NCBI RefSeq assembly: GCF_029212575.1
Contig: NZ_JARGPK010000058.1
Span: 56,495 to 120,494, forward strand
From: Antarcticimicrobium sp.
Lineage (GTDB): Bacteria; Pseudomonadota; Alphaproteobacteria; Rhodobacterales; Rhodobacteraceae
Direction: 5' to 3'
Length of the DNA stretch: 64,000 nucleotides
In this document: piece after piece, positions 25,363-33,294 of the stretch
How the letters are laid out: the number at the start of each line of letters is the position of its first letter
Position numbering within the stretch: the stretch's first letter is position 1
Made by a program: the position numbers and the translations under genes
Notes under the pieces: model-generated
Database searches by the model: none
What the model saw: only the letters and a program-made list of their open reading frames with translations
What the model was told of the DNA's origin: nothing

Positions 25363-28097
25363 GCCCCCACCCCCAGCTTGCGCACCGAAACCCGCACCAG
25401 ATCGGCCCCCGATCCGGTGGCGTCGGTCAGTTCCAGCGACATCGGCGTCAGCGCGTTCATGCTGGGGGTTTTCAGGTCCTTGGCAAACGGTGTCTTCCAG
25501 TGATCGAACTGGCCGATCATCAGCAAGGTATCGGGCCTGATCCCCTGGCGCAGGATAACCGCACCTTTCGTCTCGGCGATAGGCGAGGCGATCTCGACCA
25601 GGTCGCCCTCTTCCAGCCCCAGCCGCCGCGCCGCCTCCGGGTTCATCATCACGCCGCCATGCCCGGCCACGTTCGACGCGATCTCGTGGATCATCTGAAG
25701 GCCGGCGTTTCCGCCCCAGGAATACTGCATCGACCGCGTCGTCAGCAGCCAGAACGGATAGTCCTCAATCTTCACGTTATAGGCGGCCTCTTGTGCGTGT
25801 TCCCACAGGCCCTGCAGGTCCTGGTAGTGCGGCAGCGCCTCGTATTCCCTGAGTTGCCGATCCCACCAGGTGATGCCCTTCTCGTGCAGACGCGCGCCGA
25901 GCTCCTGCCCGATCCTCAGCAGCCGCTCCTGATAGGGCAGTTCGAACCGCAGCCCCTGCTCGATCATCGCGGGATAAAGATACCAACGCTCGCGCGGGAA
26001 CGGGATCATGCGGAACCCGTGCTCGCGATAATAGTCCAGCCCCTGGCTTTCCGCCCCCTCGGTCAGTTCCGCCGACGCCGCGCGGCACGAGGCGTCCCAG
26101 ATGCCTTCAACCGAATGCTCGACCTCGGGCTCCAGCGAAAAGTCGAACCCTTTGCCGAACAACCGCACCCCGGCGGCCCCCTTGTTGATCGCCATGTTGT
26201 AATCGCCCAGCAGCCCGGTGCCCTTGGCCAGTTGCGTCGCGATCCAGGTGAAATCCTTCGCCTCGCCCATCGGTTTCGCCGCCGGATCGCGCAGGGCAAA
26301 TCCCTGATGATCCCAGAACTGTTCGACATATTTCGACCCACCGATGCGAATCAGCTGCAGCCCCTCCAGATCGGTGCATTCAGGCAGCAGCACGTCGGCC
26401 ATGTGGTTGGTTTCGTCGTGCGTATAGGCAAAGCAGACGGTGAACGGAAAATTCGCAATCGCCTCGCCCACCGCCCCGGTATCCCAGAACGAGATCACCG
26501 GATTGGTGCGATAGACGAACCAGACATCCGGTGGGGTCGGTTTCGGCAGATGCTCGAACCCCTTTTTCTGCGCCATCCAGGCCAGGTGCGTCGGCCCCAA
26601 CGCCTGGCTCCAAGGTGAATTCGCCGCCAAAGGCACCAGCGTCTGATGCGCATGGCGCGAGGTCGGCACCTCTTGCCACTCGCCCTTTTTCGTCGGGTTC
26701 ATCGGATAGTTCATGAACCCGTCAGGTCCCGGCACCACGCTGGACCAGCGATTGTCCGCAGGCCGGTTCAATCGCACAGTGGTGCCCAGCGTCCCGCCCG
26801 GCACTTCCAGCCCGCCGATCAACACTGCCATTACCGTACGCGCCCAGACGCACTCATACCCGCCCCAGCCGTTGCACACCGTCTTGCCCAGCGAAATCGC
26901 CACCGGGCGGAACGGCATTTCCTTGCCATTCACCTCGGTCGTCTCGCCAACATGCGCGTGGTCAAGGAAGTCCAGAGCCGTCTTGCGGATCACCTCTGCC
27001 TTTACGTCACAGATCTCGGCGGCCCATTCCGGGCTGTAGGGCCTCACATGGTCGACCAGATGCGCGAAGGCCGGGCGACATGGTATCCCGTCATGGACCC
27101 ATTCCACATCATCCGGGCCAACCTCGACCCCGGCCACGGCAAATTCCCCCTCCAGCGCCGGATCGATCCCCTTGGCGTCGAACGGCACCGCCCGCCCCTC
27201 GCCCAAATCCCAGACCAACGGCTTCTTTGTCGCGGGATCACGCAGATAGAACCCGTTCGGCGCCACCAGATAGGGCGAAGACGTCATTGCCTTCAGAAAC
27301 GGCAGGTCCAGCCTTTTGCGCCCCGCCTCGTGCAGCAGCACATGCACCAGCGCGAACATAAAGGCCGGGTCGGTCTTGGGTCGAATCGGCACCCATTCGG
27401 CAGAACAGGCCCCCGTCACCGACAGATGCGGTTCGACCTGCACCCGCCTGATGCCCCGATCCCGCGCGTCGGCATGGCGGCGAACACCGCAAACCCCTCC
27501 CGAGGCCTCGACATTTGCCCCGAAGGAAATCACCATCTCGACCAGCGGCGTGTCGGGCGACACGGTAAAGGCGCGGTGCCACAACTCGCCGTACAAATGC
27601 TCGGAGTGATAGCACTTCACCCCTTGCCCGCTGCCGAAACTCATGTCGACCGGACCCCAGGCACTCAGAAAGGCGGGAAACGTGCCCATGTAGACGGTCG
27701 GCGTGCCGCCGCCGCCGAAACTGGCGGCAACGCGGGGAAAGCCGCTGTCATCCATCTTGCCCCTGGCCTGCGCCTGGTTCAGCTTGCCGCAGATGAGCTC
27801 CAGTGCCTCGTCCCAGGTGGCGGGACGAAAGCCGGGATCCTCTCCCCTGCCCTTGCGCGGGTTGCTGCGGATCATCGGGGTCAGTACGCGATGCGGGTTG
27901 TTGGTCTTCTGGATCAGGCCAAAGGCCTTGACGCAAACCTTGCCATGCGCCGGGTGAACCGCCGCGGCCGTACCGTTGGGGCGCACCTGCACCGGAACCC
28001 CGTCCAGCGTATCGACCTTCATCAGGTCAGGCCCTGCCACGCATTGATAGCAATAGGACGAAACCGTTTTCGAGACAGTGTTTCCGGGGGTGTGCAT
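25359..28097 (-). CDS. padB: Phenylacetyl-CoA:acceptor oxidoreductase-like molybdoenzyme, catalytic subunit
   Basis: 912 residues, DMSO-reductase family. N-terminal iron-sulfur region YCYQCVAGPDLMKV...GKVCVKA; a cysteine in GQGVKCYHSEHLYGELW is in the place of the molybdenum ligand; EVPGGTLGTTVRLN, YRTNPVISFWDTG and C-terminal SMQYSWGGNAGLQMIHEI fit the cofactor domains. No Tat signal is visible, as expected for a cytoplasm-facing enzyme. PadB oxidises phenylacetyl-CoA to phenylglyoxylate in anaerobes; the assignment rests on neighbouring paaK, the iron-sulfur/anchor gene and phenylglyoxylate-enzyme remnants. It could act on a related aryl-acyl-CoA. Confidence 0.82.
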   Translation of the reverse strand: MHTPGNTVSKTVSSYCYQCVAGPDLMKVDTLDGVPVQVRPNGTAAAVHPAHGKVCVKAFGLIQKTNNPHRVLTPMIRSNPRKGRGEDPGFRPATWDEALELICGKLNQAQARGKMDDSGFPRVAASFGGGGTPTVYMGTFPAFLSAWGPVDMSFGSGQGVKCYHSEHLYGELWHRAFTVSPDTPLVEMVISFGANVEASGGVCGVRRHADARDRGIRRVQVEPHLSVTGACSAEWVPIRPKTDPAFMFALVHVLLHEAGRKRLDLPFLKAMTSSPYLVAPNGFYLRDPATKKPLVWDLGEGRAVPFDAKGIDPALEGEFAVAGVEVGPDDVEWVHDGIPCRPAFAHLVDHVRPYSPEWAAEICDVKAEVIRKTALDFLDHAHVGETTEVNGKEMPFRPVAISLGKTVCNGWGGYECVWARTVMAVLIGGLEVPGGTLGTTVRLNRPADNRWSSVVPGPDGFMNYPMNPTKKGEWQEVPTSRHAHQTLVPLAANSPWSQALGPTHLAWMAQKKGFEHLPKPTPPDVWFVYRTNPVISFWDTGAVGEAIANFPFTVCFAYTHDETNHMADVLLPECTDLEGLQLIRIGGSKYVEQFWDHQGFALRDPAAKPMGEAKDFTWIATQLAKGTGLLGDYNMAINKGAAGVRLFGKGFDFSLEPEVEHSVEGIWDASCRAASAELTEGAESQGLDYYREHGFRMIPFPRERWYLYPAMIEQGLRFELPYQERLLRIGQELGARLHEKGITWWDRQLREYEALPHYQDLQGLWEHAQEAAYNVKIEDYPFWLLTTRSMQYSWGGNAGLQMIHEIASNVAGHGGVMMNPEAARRLGLEEGDLVEIASPIAETKGAVILRQGIRPDTLLMIGQFDHWKTPFAKDLKTPSMNALTPMSLELTDATGSGADLVRVSVRKLGVGA

Positions 28098-28109
28098 CGC
28101 GTCAGCCTT

Positions 28110-28517
28110 TCATGCCGCACCGGCTTTCGCGGCCTTCTGACGCAACCGCTCGGCGGTCTTGGCGATGTCGACGATGAACCGCTCATGGCTGCCCTTGCAG
28201 ATCGGCTCGACCGTGTCGCTGGCGCTGACGTCCAGAACCACACGACGGCCATCAACCTCAGAAACAGTCACGGTGATCGTCGCCTGCATCCCCAGCATCG
28301 TCGCGGCCAGATGTGCGATATTGACCTTGGTGCCGACAGAATCCTGCCCCTTTGGGATGCGCGCCAGAATCAAGTCGCGGCAGGCATGTTCGATGTCTTG
28401 CACCAGTGACGGAGTGGCGTAGACCCGGCACTCCTCTCCCATAAAACCGATCGTGCGGTCGCGGTCCACCGTGATCGTGCGGGCTTCAGAGGTGCCGGTG
28501 GTAAGTTCGTCATACAT
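28110..28517 (-). CDS. FlK-like hot-dog thioesterase
   Basis: 135 residues. The catalytic triad of fluoroacetyl-CoA thioesterase FlK is conserved in residue type and spacing: Thr35 (VYATPSLV), Glu43 (DIEHACRDLI) and His69 (NIAHLAATMLG), 8 and 26 residues apart. Further family sequence is VSEVDGRRVVLDVSASD and GSHERFIVDI. First gene of the operon with padB-like, padCD-like and paaK, 12 bases upstream of the padB-like gene. Because PadBCD converts phenylacetyl-CoA to free phenylglyoxylate, a thioesterase for phenylglyoxylyl-CoA or for stray acyl-CoA is a sensible partner; that substrate is inferred. Confidence 0.8.
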   Translation of the reverse strand: MYDELTTGTSEARTITVDRDRTIGFMGEECRVYATPSLVQDIEHACRDLILARIPKGQDSVGTKVNIAHLAATMLGMQATITVTVSEVDGRRVVLDVSASDTVEPICKGSHERFIVDIAKTAERLRQKAAKAGAA

Positions 28518-28541
28518 GTGCTGTCCCCGGGAATCTCATAA

Positions 28542-28561
28542 ACTGGCATAACAGTACCTAT
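28542..28561 (+). promoter_or_regulatory. Candidate BadM-type operator, site 4 (thioesterase-pad-paaK operon)
   Basis: ACTGGCATAACAGTACCTAT lies 24 bases upstream of the thioesterase start on the minus strand. It matches GG[T/C]AT[A/T]N[T/C][A/G]GTAC[T/C] and overlaps the end of the decayed padH-like fragment by four bases. Confidence 0.55.
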
Positions 28562-29220
28562 TTACTTCTTTCCATGCAACAGGTCTGTTGCCCCAGCCCT
28601 GCGCCAGCTTGGCGCAGGGAGTCCCAGAGATGTCCTTGACTTGATCCCACACCGACGCGGGACAAACCTCCGCGCCTGCGCCCCATGGCGAGATAGACCG
28701 CGTCATACTGGCTTTTCAGATCCTCCAGCGCGGCCTTGTCCCTGGCCTCAACGTTCAGACGGATGTCGATGCCGATGGCGGCGCTGCGGTTGACCTCTCC
28801 GTCCTGCACGGCGCGGTCGAACTGGTAGGAGGGGATGCCATGACGCATCACCCCGCCAAGCTGTTCTGCGGCTTCGAACAGGGTCACACGATACCCGCGG
28901 CGGCGCAGTTGACAGGCGGCAGACAAACCGGCGGGGCCGCCGCCGACGATGGCGACGGATTGCGAGCGCTCAACGGGTGGGGCCGGGAAGGTCCGGCCCT
29001 CGGCCAACGCATTGTCGCCGACGAATCGTTCCCGGCTGCAAATGCCGACGGTTTCGTCCAGTTCAACCCTGCTACAAGCAGTTTCGCAAGGATGGTGGCA
29101 GATGTGACCGGCGATGGCGCGTCCGTCTACCGGGGTGATCCGATGCGTTCCTGTCCCGGGCAGATCCTGCGCAGATCCTGCGCCGGGCGCGCTGAATTGA
29201 CCACGATTGACGCACCGTCG
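28558..29220 (-). pseudogene. padH-like (phenylglyoxylate oxidoreductase FAD subunit) remnant
   Basis: One minus-strand frame from about 29220 to the stop at 28558 reads GltD/PadH-like protein: ICHHPCETACSRVELDETVG, ICSRERFVGDNALAEGRTF, VAIVGGGPAGLSAACQLRRRG and EQLGGVMRHGIPSYQFDR. Real homology stops after YDAVYLAMGRRRGG, where about the last two thirds of the protein is missing and unrelated sequence follows. No start codon with a ribosome site is seen. It is a decayed fragment; PadH feeds electrons from phenylglyoxylate oxidation to NAD+ in denitrifiers. Confidence 0.72.
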
Positions 29221-29374
29221 CAGGCAAGGTCAGGGAAAGCCGTATCGAGCAGGCTGTCGTCGAAACACAGCAGCGCCTAGGCTTGGGCCATGTTGCAGCG
29301 CAGGCAGATCGGTTCGGAATCGACACAAAGTGACGACATCACGGGCGTGCCGCGCCCGAGGGTGATGATTTCGA
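29100..29374 (-). pseudogene. padE-like (2-oxoacid oxidoreductase gamma subunit) remnant
   Basis: Directly after benzoate-CoA ligase, the minus strand encodes IEIITLGRG joined to TPVMSSLCVDSEPICLRC, then NMAQA and an in-frame TAG at about 29278. In a shifted frame LLCFDDSLLDTAFPDLACDG and ASIVVNSARPAQDLRRIC continue. These look like pieces of a PadE-type gamma subunit of phenylglyoxylate:acceptor oxidoreductase with an internal deletion, a stop and a frameshift. It runs into the padH-like fragment, so the genes normally between them are gone. The family call is from short segments. Confidence 0.55.
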
Positions 29375-30931
29375 TTATGTTGCGCCGTCCTGTTCCAGGG
29401 CTCGCAGCCGAAACCGCTGAATCTTGCCGGTAGCGGTTTTCGGCAGGTCGTCCACCGCGACGATCCAGCGCGGATATTTCCATACGCCGACGGCGGTTTT
29501 GACATGGGCCTTGAGGTCGTTATACAGCGCCGCCGCGTTCTGGTCGTTGGCCAGCACCACGAAGGCCTTGGGCTTGACCAACCCCTTTTCGTCCGCATGG
29601 CCGACGACAGCGGCCTCGATCACCGCGGGGTGCGAAATCAGAGCCTGTTCCACCTCGCAAGGCGATACCCAGCGACCCGAAACCTTGAACATATCATCGG
29701 CGCGTCCGGCGTAGTGGTAGTAGCCTTCGGGATCGCGGGTGTATTTGTCGCCGGTGCGCACCCATTCCCCGGCAAAAACGGCGCGGGTCTTGTCGCGCTG
29801 GTTCCAATAGCCGTCACCTGCCGATCCGCCGGAGACCAGCAGTTCGCCCAACTCATCATTGGCCACGTCGCGCCCGTTGTCATCGACAAGGCGCAGCCTG
29901 TAGCCCGGGATCTCGCGCCCGACGGTGCCATAGCGGATATCGTCGGGACGGTTGGACAGGAATGCGTGCAGCATCTCGGTCGAGCCGATGCCGTTGAGGA
30001 TGGCGACGCCCATGCGGGTTTGCCAGGTCTGGCCAACATCCTCTGGCAGCGCCTCGCCCGCTGAGACGCATAGCCGCAGCCGGTCAGAGCCATTTTCGCG
30101 GCGGCATTCCGGGTCGGCCAGCATGCCAGCATAAAGTGTGGGAACGCCGAAGAACAGGGTCGGGCGGAAGGTTTGGAACACCGAGAACACAGCGGCGGGC
30201 GAGAGACGGTCGGGCATCAGCACGGTGGTCGCGCCGACCGACATCGGGATAGCCATGCTGGCCCCGTGACCATAGGCGAAGAACAGTTTGGCGGCGGCAA
30301 AACAGATGTCGTCATGGCGGATACCCAGCACCTGTTTGCCGTAGGTGTCCGCCACATAGGCGGGGCTGGTATGGACATGGCGCACGCCCTTGGGCGCGCC
30401 GGTCGAACCCGAGGAATAGAGCCAGAAGGCGGTTTCGTCGCTGCATGTTCGGGCGGTGTCGAAAGCGTCGCTGCTGGCGTCCATCAGTGATTTCAAGCCG
30501 AGATAGTCACTTGTTTCACTGTCTGAGACGATAATGTGGCGCAGCGTGGGTAGCTGGGTCAGCAGCGGGCGGATTGTGTCCAGTAGCGCGGCCGAAAGGA
30601 TCAGCGCCTTGGCGCGGCTGTCGCGCAGTATGTAAAGGTATTGGTCCGCTGTCAGCAGGGTATTCAGGCAAACCGGCACGATACCGGCCCGAATCGCGCC
30701 CCAGAAGACGCAAGGATAGTCCACGGTATCCGGCATCAGGACGGCGATACGGGCCTCTGGCCGGATATCGAGGCCGGTGAGCATGTTGGCGACGCGCATG
30801 GTGGCGGTCTGCAGCTGCCGGTAGGTTAGCGAGCCGGAGGGGTCGACAAAGGCGACCTTGTCTCCGTAGCCGTCGAGGACGTTACGGTCCACCATTTCGG
30901 TGGTGGCGTTGTAGTCCCGGGGCTGGCTCAT
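29375..30931 (-). CDS. bclA: Benzoate-CoA ligase
   Basis: 518 residues from the ATG at 30931, preceded by GGAAGGAC; a longer frame to 31009 would run through the operator and lacks a ribosome site. ANL-family motifs: WLYSSGSTGAPKGVRHVHT, FFAYGHGASMAIPMSVGAT, GIGSTEMLHAFLSN and C-terminal LPKTATGKIQRFRLR. These match BadA/BclA-type benzoate-CoA ligases, which activate benzoate, and often 4-hydroxy- or 2-aminobenzoate, to CoA thioesters. It supplies benzoyl-CoA for BcrABCD. No separate 4-hydroxybenzoate-CoA ligase was found in the window, so this enzyme may serve the hcr branch too. Confidence 0.93.
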   Translation of the reverse strand: MSQPRDYNATTEMVDRNVLDGYGDKVAFVDPSGSLTYRQLQTATMRVANMLTGLDIRPEARIAVLMPDTVDYPCVFWGAIRAGIVPVCLNTLLTADQYLYILRDSRAKALILSAALLDTIRPLLTQLPTLRHIIVSDSETSDYLGLKSLMDASSDAFDTARTCSDETAFWLYSSGSTGAPKGVRHVHTSPAYVADTYGKQVLGIRHDDICFAAAKLFFAYGHGASMAIPMSVGATTVLMPDRLSPAAVFSVFQTFRPTLFFGVPTLYAGMLADPECRRENGSDRLRLCVSAGEALPEDVGQTWQTRMGVAILNGIGSTEMLHAFLSNRPDDIRYGTVGREIPGYRLRLVDDNGRDVANDELGELLVSGGSAGDGYWNQRDKTRAVFAGEWVRTGDKYTRDPEGYYHYAGRADDMFKVSGRWVSPCEVEQALISHPAVIEAAVVGHADEKGLVKPKAFVVLANDQNAAALYNDLKAHVKTAVGVWKYPRWIVAVDDLPKTATGKIQRFRLRALEQDGAT

Positions 30932-30965
30932 CGTGGCGTCCTTCCAAAACGCTTCCATTTTGTTA

Positions 30966-30985
30966 TTAGGTATTGTAGTACTCTT
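30966..30985 (+). promoter_or_regulatory. Candidate BadM-type operator, site 5 (bclA promoter)
   Basis: TTAGGTATTGTAGTACTCTT begins 35 bases upstream of the bclA start codon on the minus strand. It shares 14 uninterrupted bases (GGTATTGTAGTACT) with site 2, 20 kb away. TATAAG on the minus strand beside it could be part of a -10 region. Confidence 0.62.
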
Positions 30986-31096
30986 ATACGTATTTTTGTG
31001 TTCGGGCAATCAGGGAATCTCTGAAAGCCGGGTTCCGACATCCTGGTGCGGCCCTGGGTGGGGTGGTGATCAGGTGGAAGTAAAGGGAGCGAGGGA

Positions 31097-31496
31097 TTGG
31101 GACAAAGCCTGCTGACAGACAAGGTGGCCCTTGTCACCGGAGCGGGACGCGGCGTCGGGCGCGACAGTGCGCTGATTCCGGCGGCCCATGGGGCCTTCGT
31201 TATCGTCAATGATCCGGGCAGCGCAGGCGATGGCGAAGGCTGCGACAATGCGCCCGCCCGCGACGTGACGCGTGAGATCGAGGCAGCGGGCGGCGGCAGA
31301 GGACGTCACCGGTCAGATCTTCGCGGTGCGCAACAACGAGATTTTCCTGATGGGTCAGTCGCGCCCGCAGCGCAGGATGCAACAATGCGAGGGCCGGACA
31401 CCGCAGAGCCTGCTGGACCACGCCTTTCCGGCGCTGCGCCCGAACTTCTATGGTTTGGGCCGGACAGCCGACGTTTTCAGTCGGGAGCCGGTTTGA
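31097..31496 (+). pseudogene. Short-chain dehydrogenase remnant (internal deletion, frameshift)
   Basis: The first frame encodes an SDR N-terminus, LLTDKVALVTGAGRGVGRD (NAD-binding TGxxxGxG) and VTREIEAAGGG. A second frame from 31272 gives EDVTGQIFAVRNNEIFLMGQ and LGRTADVFSREPV, resembling the end of the same kind of SDR. The catalytic Tyr-Lys region is missing. So the gene has lost its middle and is out of frame. It once faced away from bclA, sharing the operator region, and may have encoded a beta-oxidation-type dehydrogenase. Confidence 0.7.
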
Positions 31497-31616
31497 TGGC
31501 CAAAGCAGACCGTAATTCGCCAGCAATGCGTAACGATAGACGCCCGGCAATATGATGCACAAGACGCAAATCAAAGGCACTATAATGCAATACAACCATG
31601 GTCAAGGGAGGATCTG

Positions 31617-32648
31617 ATGACCAATCGAAGAACCCTACTTGGACTTGCAGGCGCCGCCGCGATGGTGCTTGGCATTTCCACTGCGGCCTCGGCCGCGGAG
31701 CACGAATTCAACCTGCAGAGCTTTCTGCCCGCGCAGGCGACGATTCCGCATATGATCATCGATGTCTGGGCCGACAAGGTCGAGGAAGCATCGGGCGGGC
31801 GCATCGCGATCACCCGCTATGCGTCGATGCAGCTGGGCGGCAAGCCGCCGGAACTGTTCGACCAGGTGATCGACGGGCTGCTTGATATCACCTGGAACGT
31901 GAACGGCTATACGCCGGGACGCTTCCCGTCGACCGAGGTGTTCGAACTGCCGTTCATGGTGACCGATGCCGCCGCCGCTTCTGCCGCCTATTGGCAGATG
32001 ATGGAAAAGCACATGATGGATACCGAGTTCAAGGACATGAAGGTGCTGGGCGTCTGGGTGCATGGTCCCGGGGTGATCCATGCCAACAAACCGGTGACCG
32101 CGCCCGCCGATTTCAATGGCATGAAGATACGTGGTGCTTCGCGGCTGGTGAACGCCCTACTGGAACAGTTGGGCGCGACTCCGGTCGGCATGCCGGTTCC
32201 GGCGGTGCCGGAGGCCCTGTCCAAGGGCGTGATCGACGGCACCACGATACCCTGGGAAGTGACGCGGGCTCTGAAGTCTTCGGAACTGGTGCACAACCAC
32301 ACGGAGTTCACCGGCCCAATGCTGTACACGGTGACCTTCGTGCTGGCGATGAACTGGGACAGCTACAACGCGTTGCCCGACGATCTGAAGAAGGTGATCG
32401 ACGACAACTCGGGCTTGGGGTTCTCGGTGTTCGCGGGGACAACCCAGGCCAGCGAGGATGATCCCGGTCGCGACGCTGCCATCGCGCTTGGCAACAACGT
32501 CATTACGCTGGACGCGGAGCAATCCGCGGCGTGGGCCGAGGCTGCAGCTCCGGTCTATGATGCCTGGGTCGCCGATATGAACGCCAAGGGTATCGATGGG
32601 CAAGCCCTGATCGACGAAGCTAAAGCCTTGATGGCAAACTACAAATAA
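31617..32648 (+). CDS. TRAP transporter solute-binding protein (DctP type)
   Basis: 343 residues; GGGAGGATCTG precedes the ATG. Signal peptide of about 26 residues (LLGLAGAAAMVLGISTAASA), then a DctP-family periplasmic binding protein: VDVWADKVEE-like segment, ASMQLGGKPPELFDQV, FELPFMVTDAAAA, HGPGVIHANKPV and FNGMKIRGASRLVNALLEQL, the last containing the conserved Arg that binds the substrate carboxylate. With the two membrane genes downstream it forms a sodium-driven importer. Lying beside bclA and in the aromatic island, it probably takes up benzoate or related aromatic acids; substrate is inferred. Confidence 0.92.
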   Translation: MTNRRTLLGLAGAAAMVLGISTAASAAEHEFNLQSFLPAQATIPHMIIDVWADKVEEASGGRIAITRYASMQLGGKPPELFDQVIDGLLDITWNVNGYTPGRFPSTEVFELPFMVTDAAAASAAYWQMMEKHMMDTEFKDMKVLGVWVHGPGVIHANKPVTAPADFNGMKIRGASRLVNALLEQLGATPVGMPVPAVPEALSKGVIDGTTIPWEVTRALKSSELVHNHTEFTGPMLYTVTFVLAMNWDSYNALPDDLKKVIDDNSGLGFSVFAGTTQASEDDPGRDAAIALGNNVITLDAEQSAAWAEAAAPVYDAWVADMNAKGIDGQALIDEAKALMANYK

Positions 32649-32654
32649 GACGGA

Positions 32655-32682
32655 TCGCTGCGTCAGCTCGCTGGCGCAGCGA
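32655..32682 (+). promoter_or_regulatory. Intercistronic hairpin between dctP and dctQ
   Basis: TCGCTGCG (32655-32662) pairs perfectly with CGCAGCGA (32675-32682) and the stem can extend inward through CAGC/GCTG. No T run follows. It may protect the upstream mRNA or attenuate, so that the binding protein is made in excess over the permeases, as commonly seen in binding-protein operons. Confidence 0.5.
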
Positions 32683-32712
32683 CATTTCCGATAAAAGGAT
32701 CGGGGTTTGGCC

Positions 32713-33294
32713 ATGCATCAGATAATAGAAAGACTTGGCCGCGCAATGGCCGTTCTGGGCGGTCTTGTGCTTGGGTCGCTGATTATCCTGACCTGCCTGT
32801 CGGTTGCGGGACGCGTGCTGAACACCATTCTTCACGGCAAGATCGGCGCGCTGGCACCGGGGGTCTCGCAATATCTTCTGGATCTGGGGGTCGGGCCGAT
32901 CCTGGGGGATTTCGAACTGGTCGAGGCGGGTGTCGCCTTTGCAATATTTGCCTTTATCCCGCTGTGCCAGGTTACTGCCGGTCATGCCTCGGTCGATGTT
33001 CTGACCAAAGTTTTTCCGCGAATTGTGAATCGGTTCTTGCAGATGATCATCGACATCGCTTTCGCCATCGCCCTGATTCTCATCGCCTGGAAGCTGTATG
33101 ACGGGATGCTGTCCAAGCAACGCTATGGCGAGACGACGTTCCTGCTGCAATTTCCGATCTGGTGGTCCTATGCGGCCAGCCTGTTCGCCGCCGTCATCGG
33201 GGCGATTGCCGGGGTCTATATGGCCGCCGCCCGCTGTTATGAATTTTTCTGGAACCGAAGTGTGGTCCGGTCGCGCGACGGAGCCGAACAATGA
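32713..33294 (+). CDS. TRAP transporter small permease (DctQ type)
   Basis: 193 residues from the ATG at 32713. A TTG six bases earlier is closer to AAAGGA (32695-32700) and cannot be excluded. Four membrane helices: AVLGGLVLGSLIILTCLSV, AGVAFAIFAFIPLCQVT, MIIDIAFAIALILIAW and AASLFAAVIGAIAGVY. Size and topology match DctQ, which pairs with the large subunit. Overlaps the dctM start by 4 bases (ATGA). Confidence 0.88.
   Translation: MHQIIERLGRAMAVLGGLVLGSLIILTCLSVAGRVLNTILHGKIGALAPGVSQYLLDLGVGPILGDFELVEAGVAFAIFAFIPLCQVTAGHASVDVLTKVFPRIVNRFLQMIIDIAFAIALILIAWKLYDGMLSKQRYGETTFLLQFPIWWSYAASLFAAVIGAIAGVYMAAARCYEFFWNRSVVRSRDGAEQ

Noticed and set aside
22522..25503. 993-codon open frame opposite paaK and the padCD-like gene
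   Set aside because: Arg/His/Gln-rich composition typical of antisense translation, and it crosses two genes with clear motifs.
31575..31597. GGCACTATAATGCAATACAACC upstream of the TRAP binding-protein gene as a sixth operator
   Set aside because: It has TATAATG and a TAC but lacks the GTAC core and the spacing of the other five sites; too weak to include.
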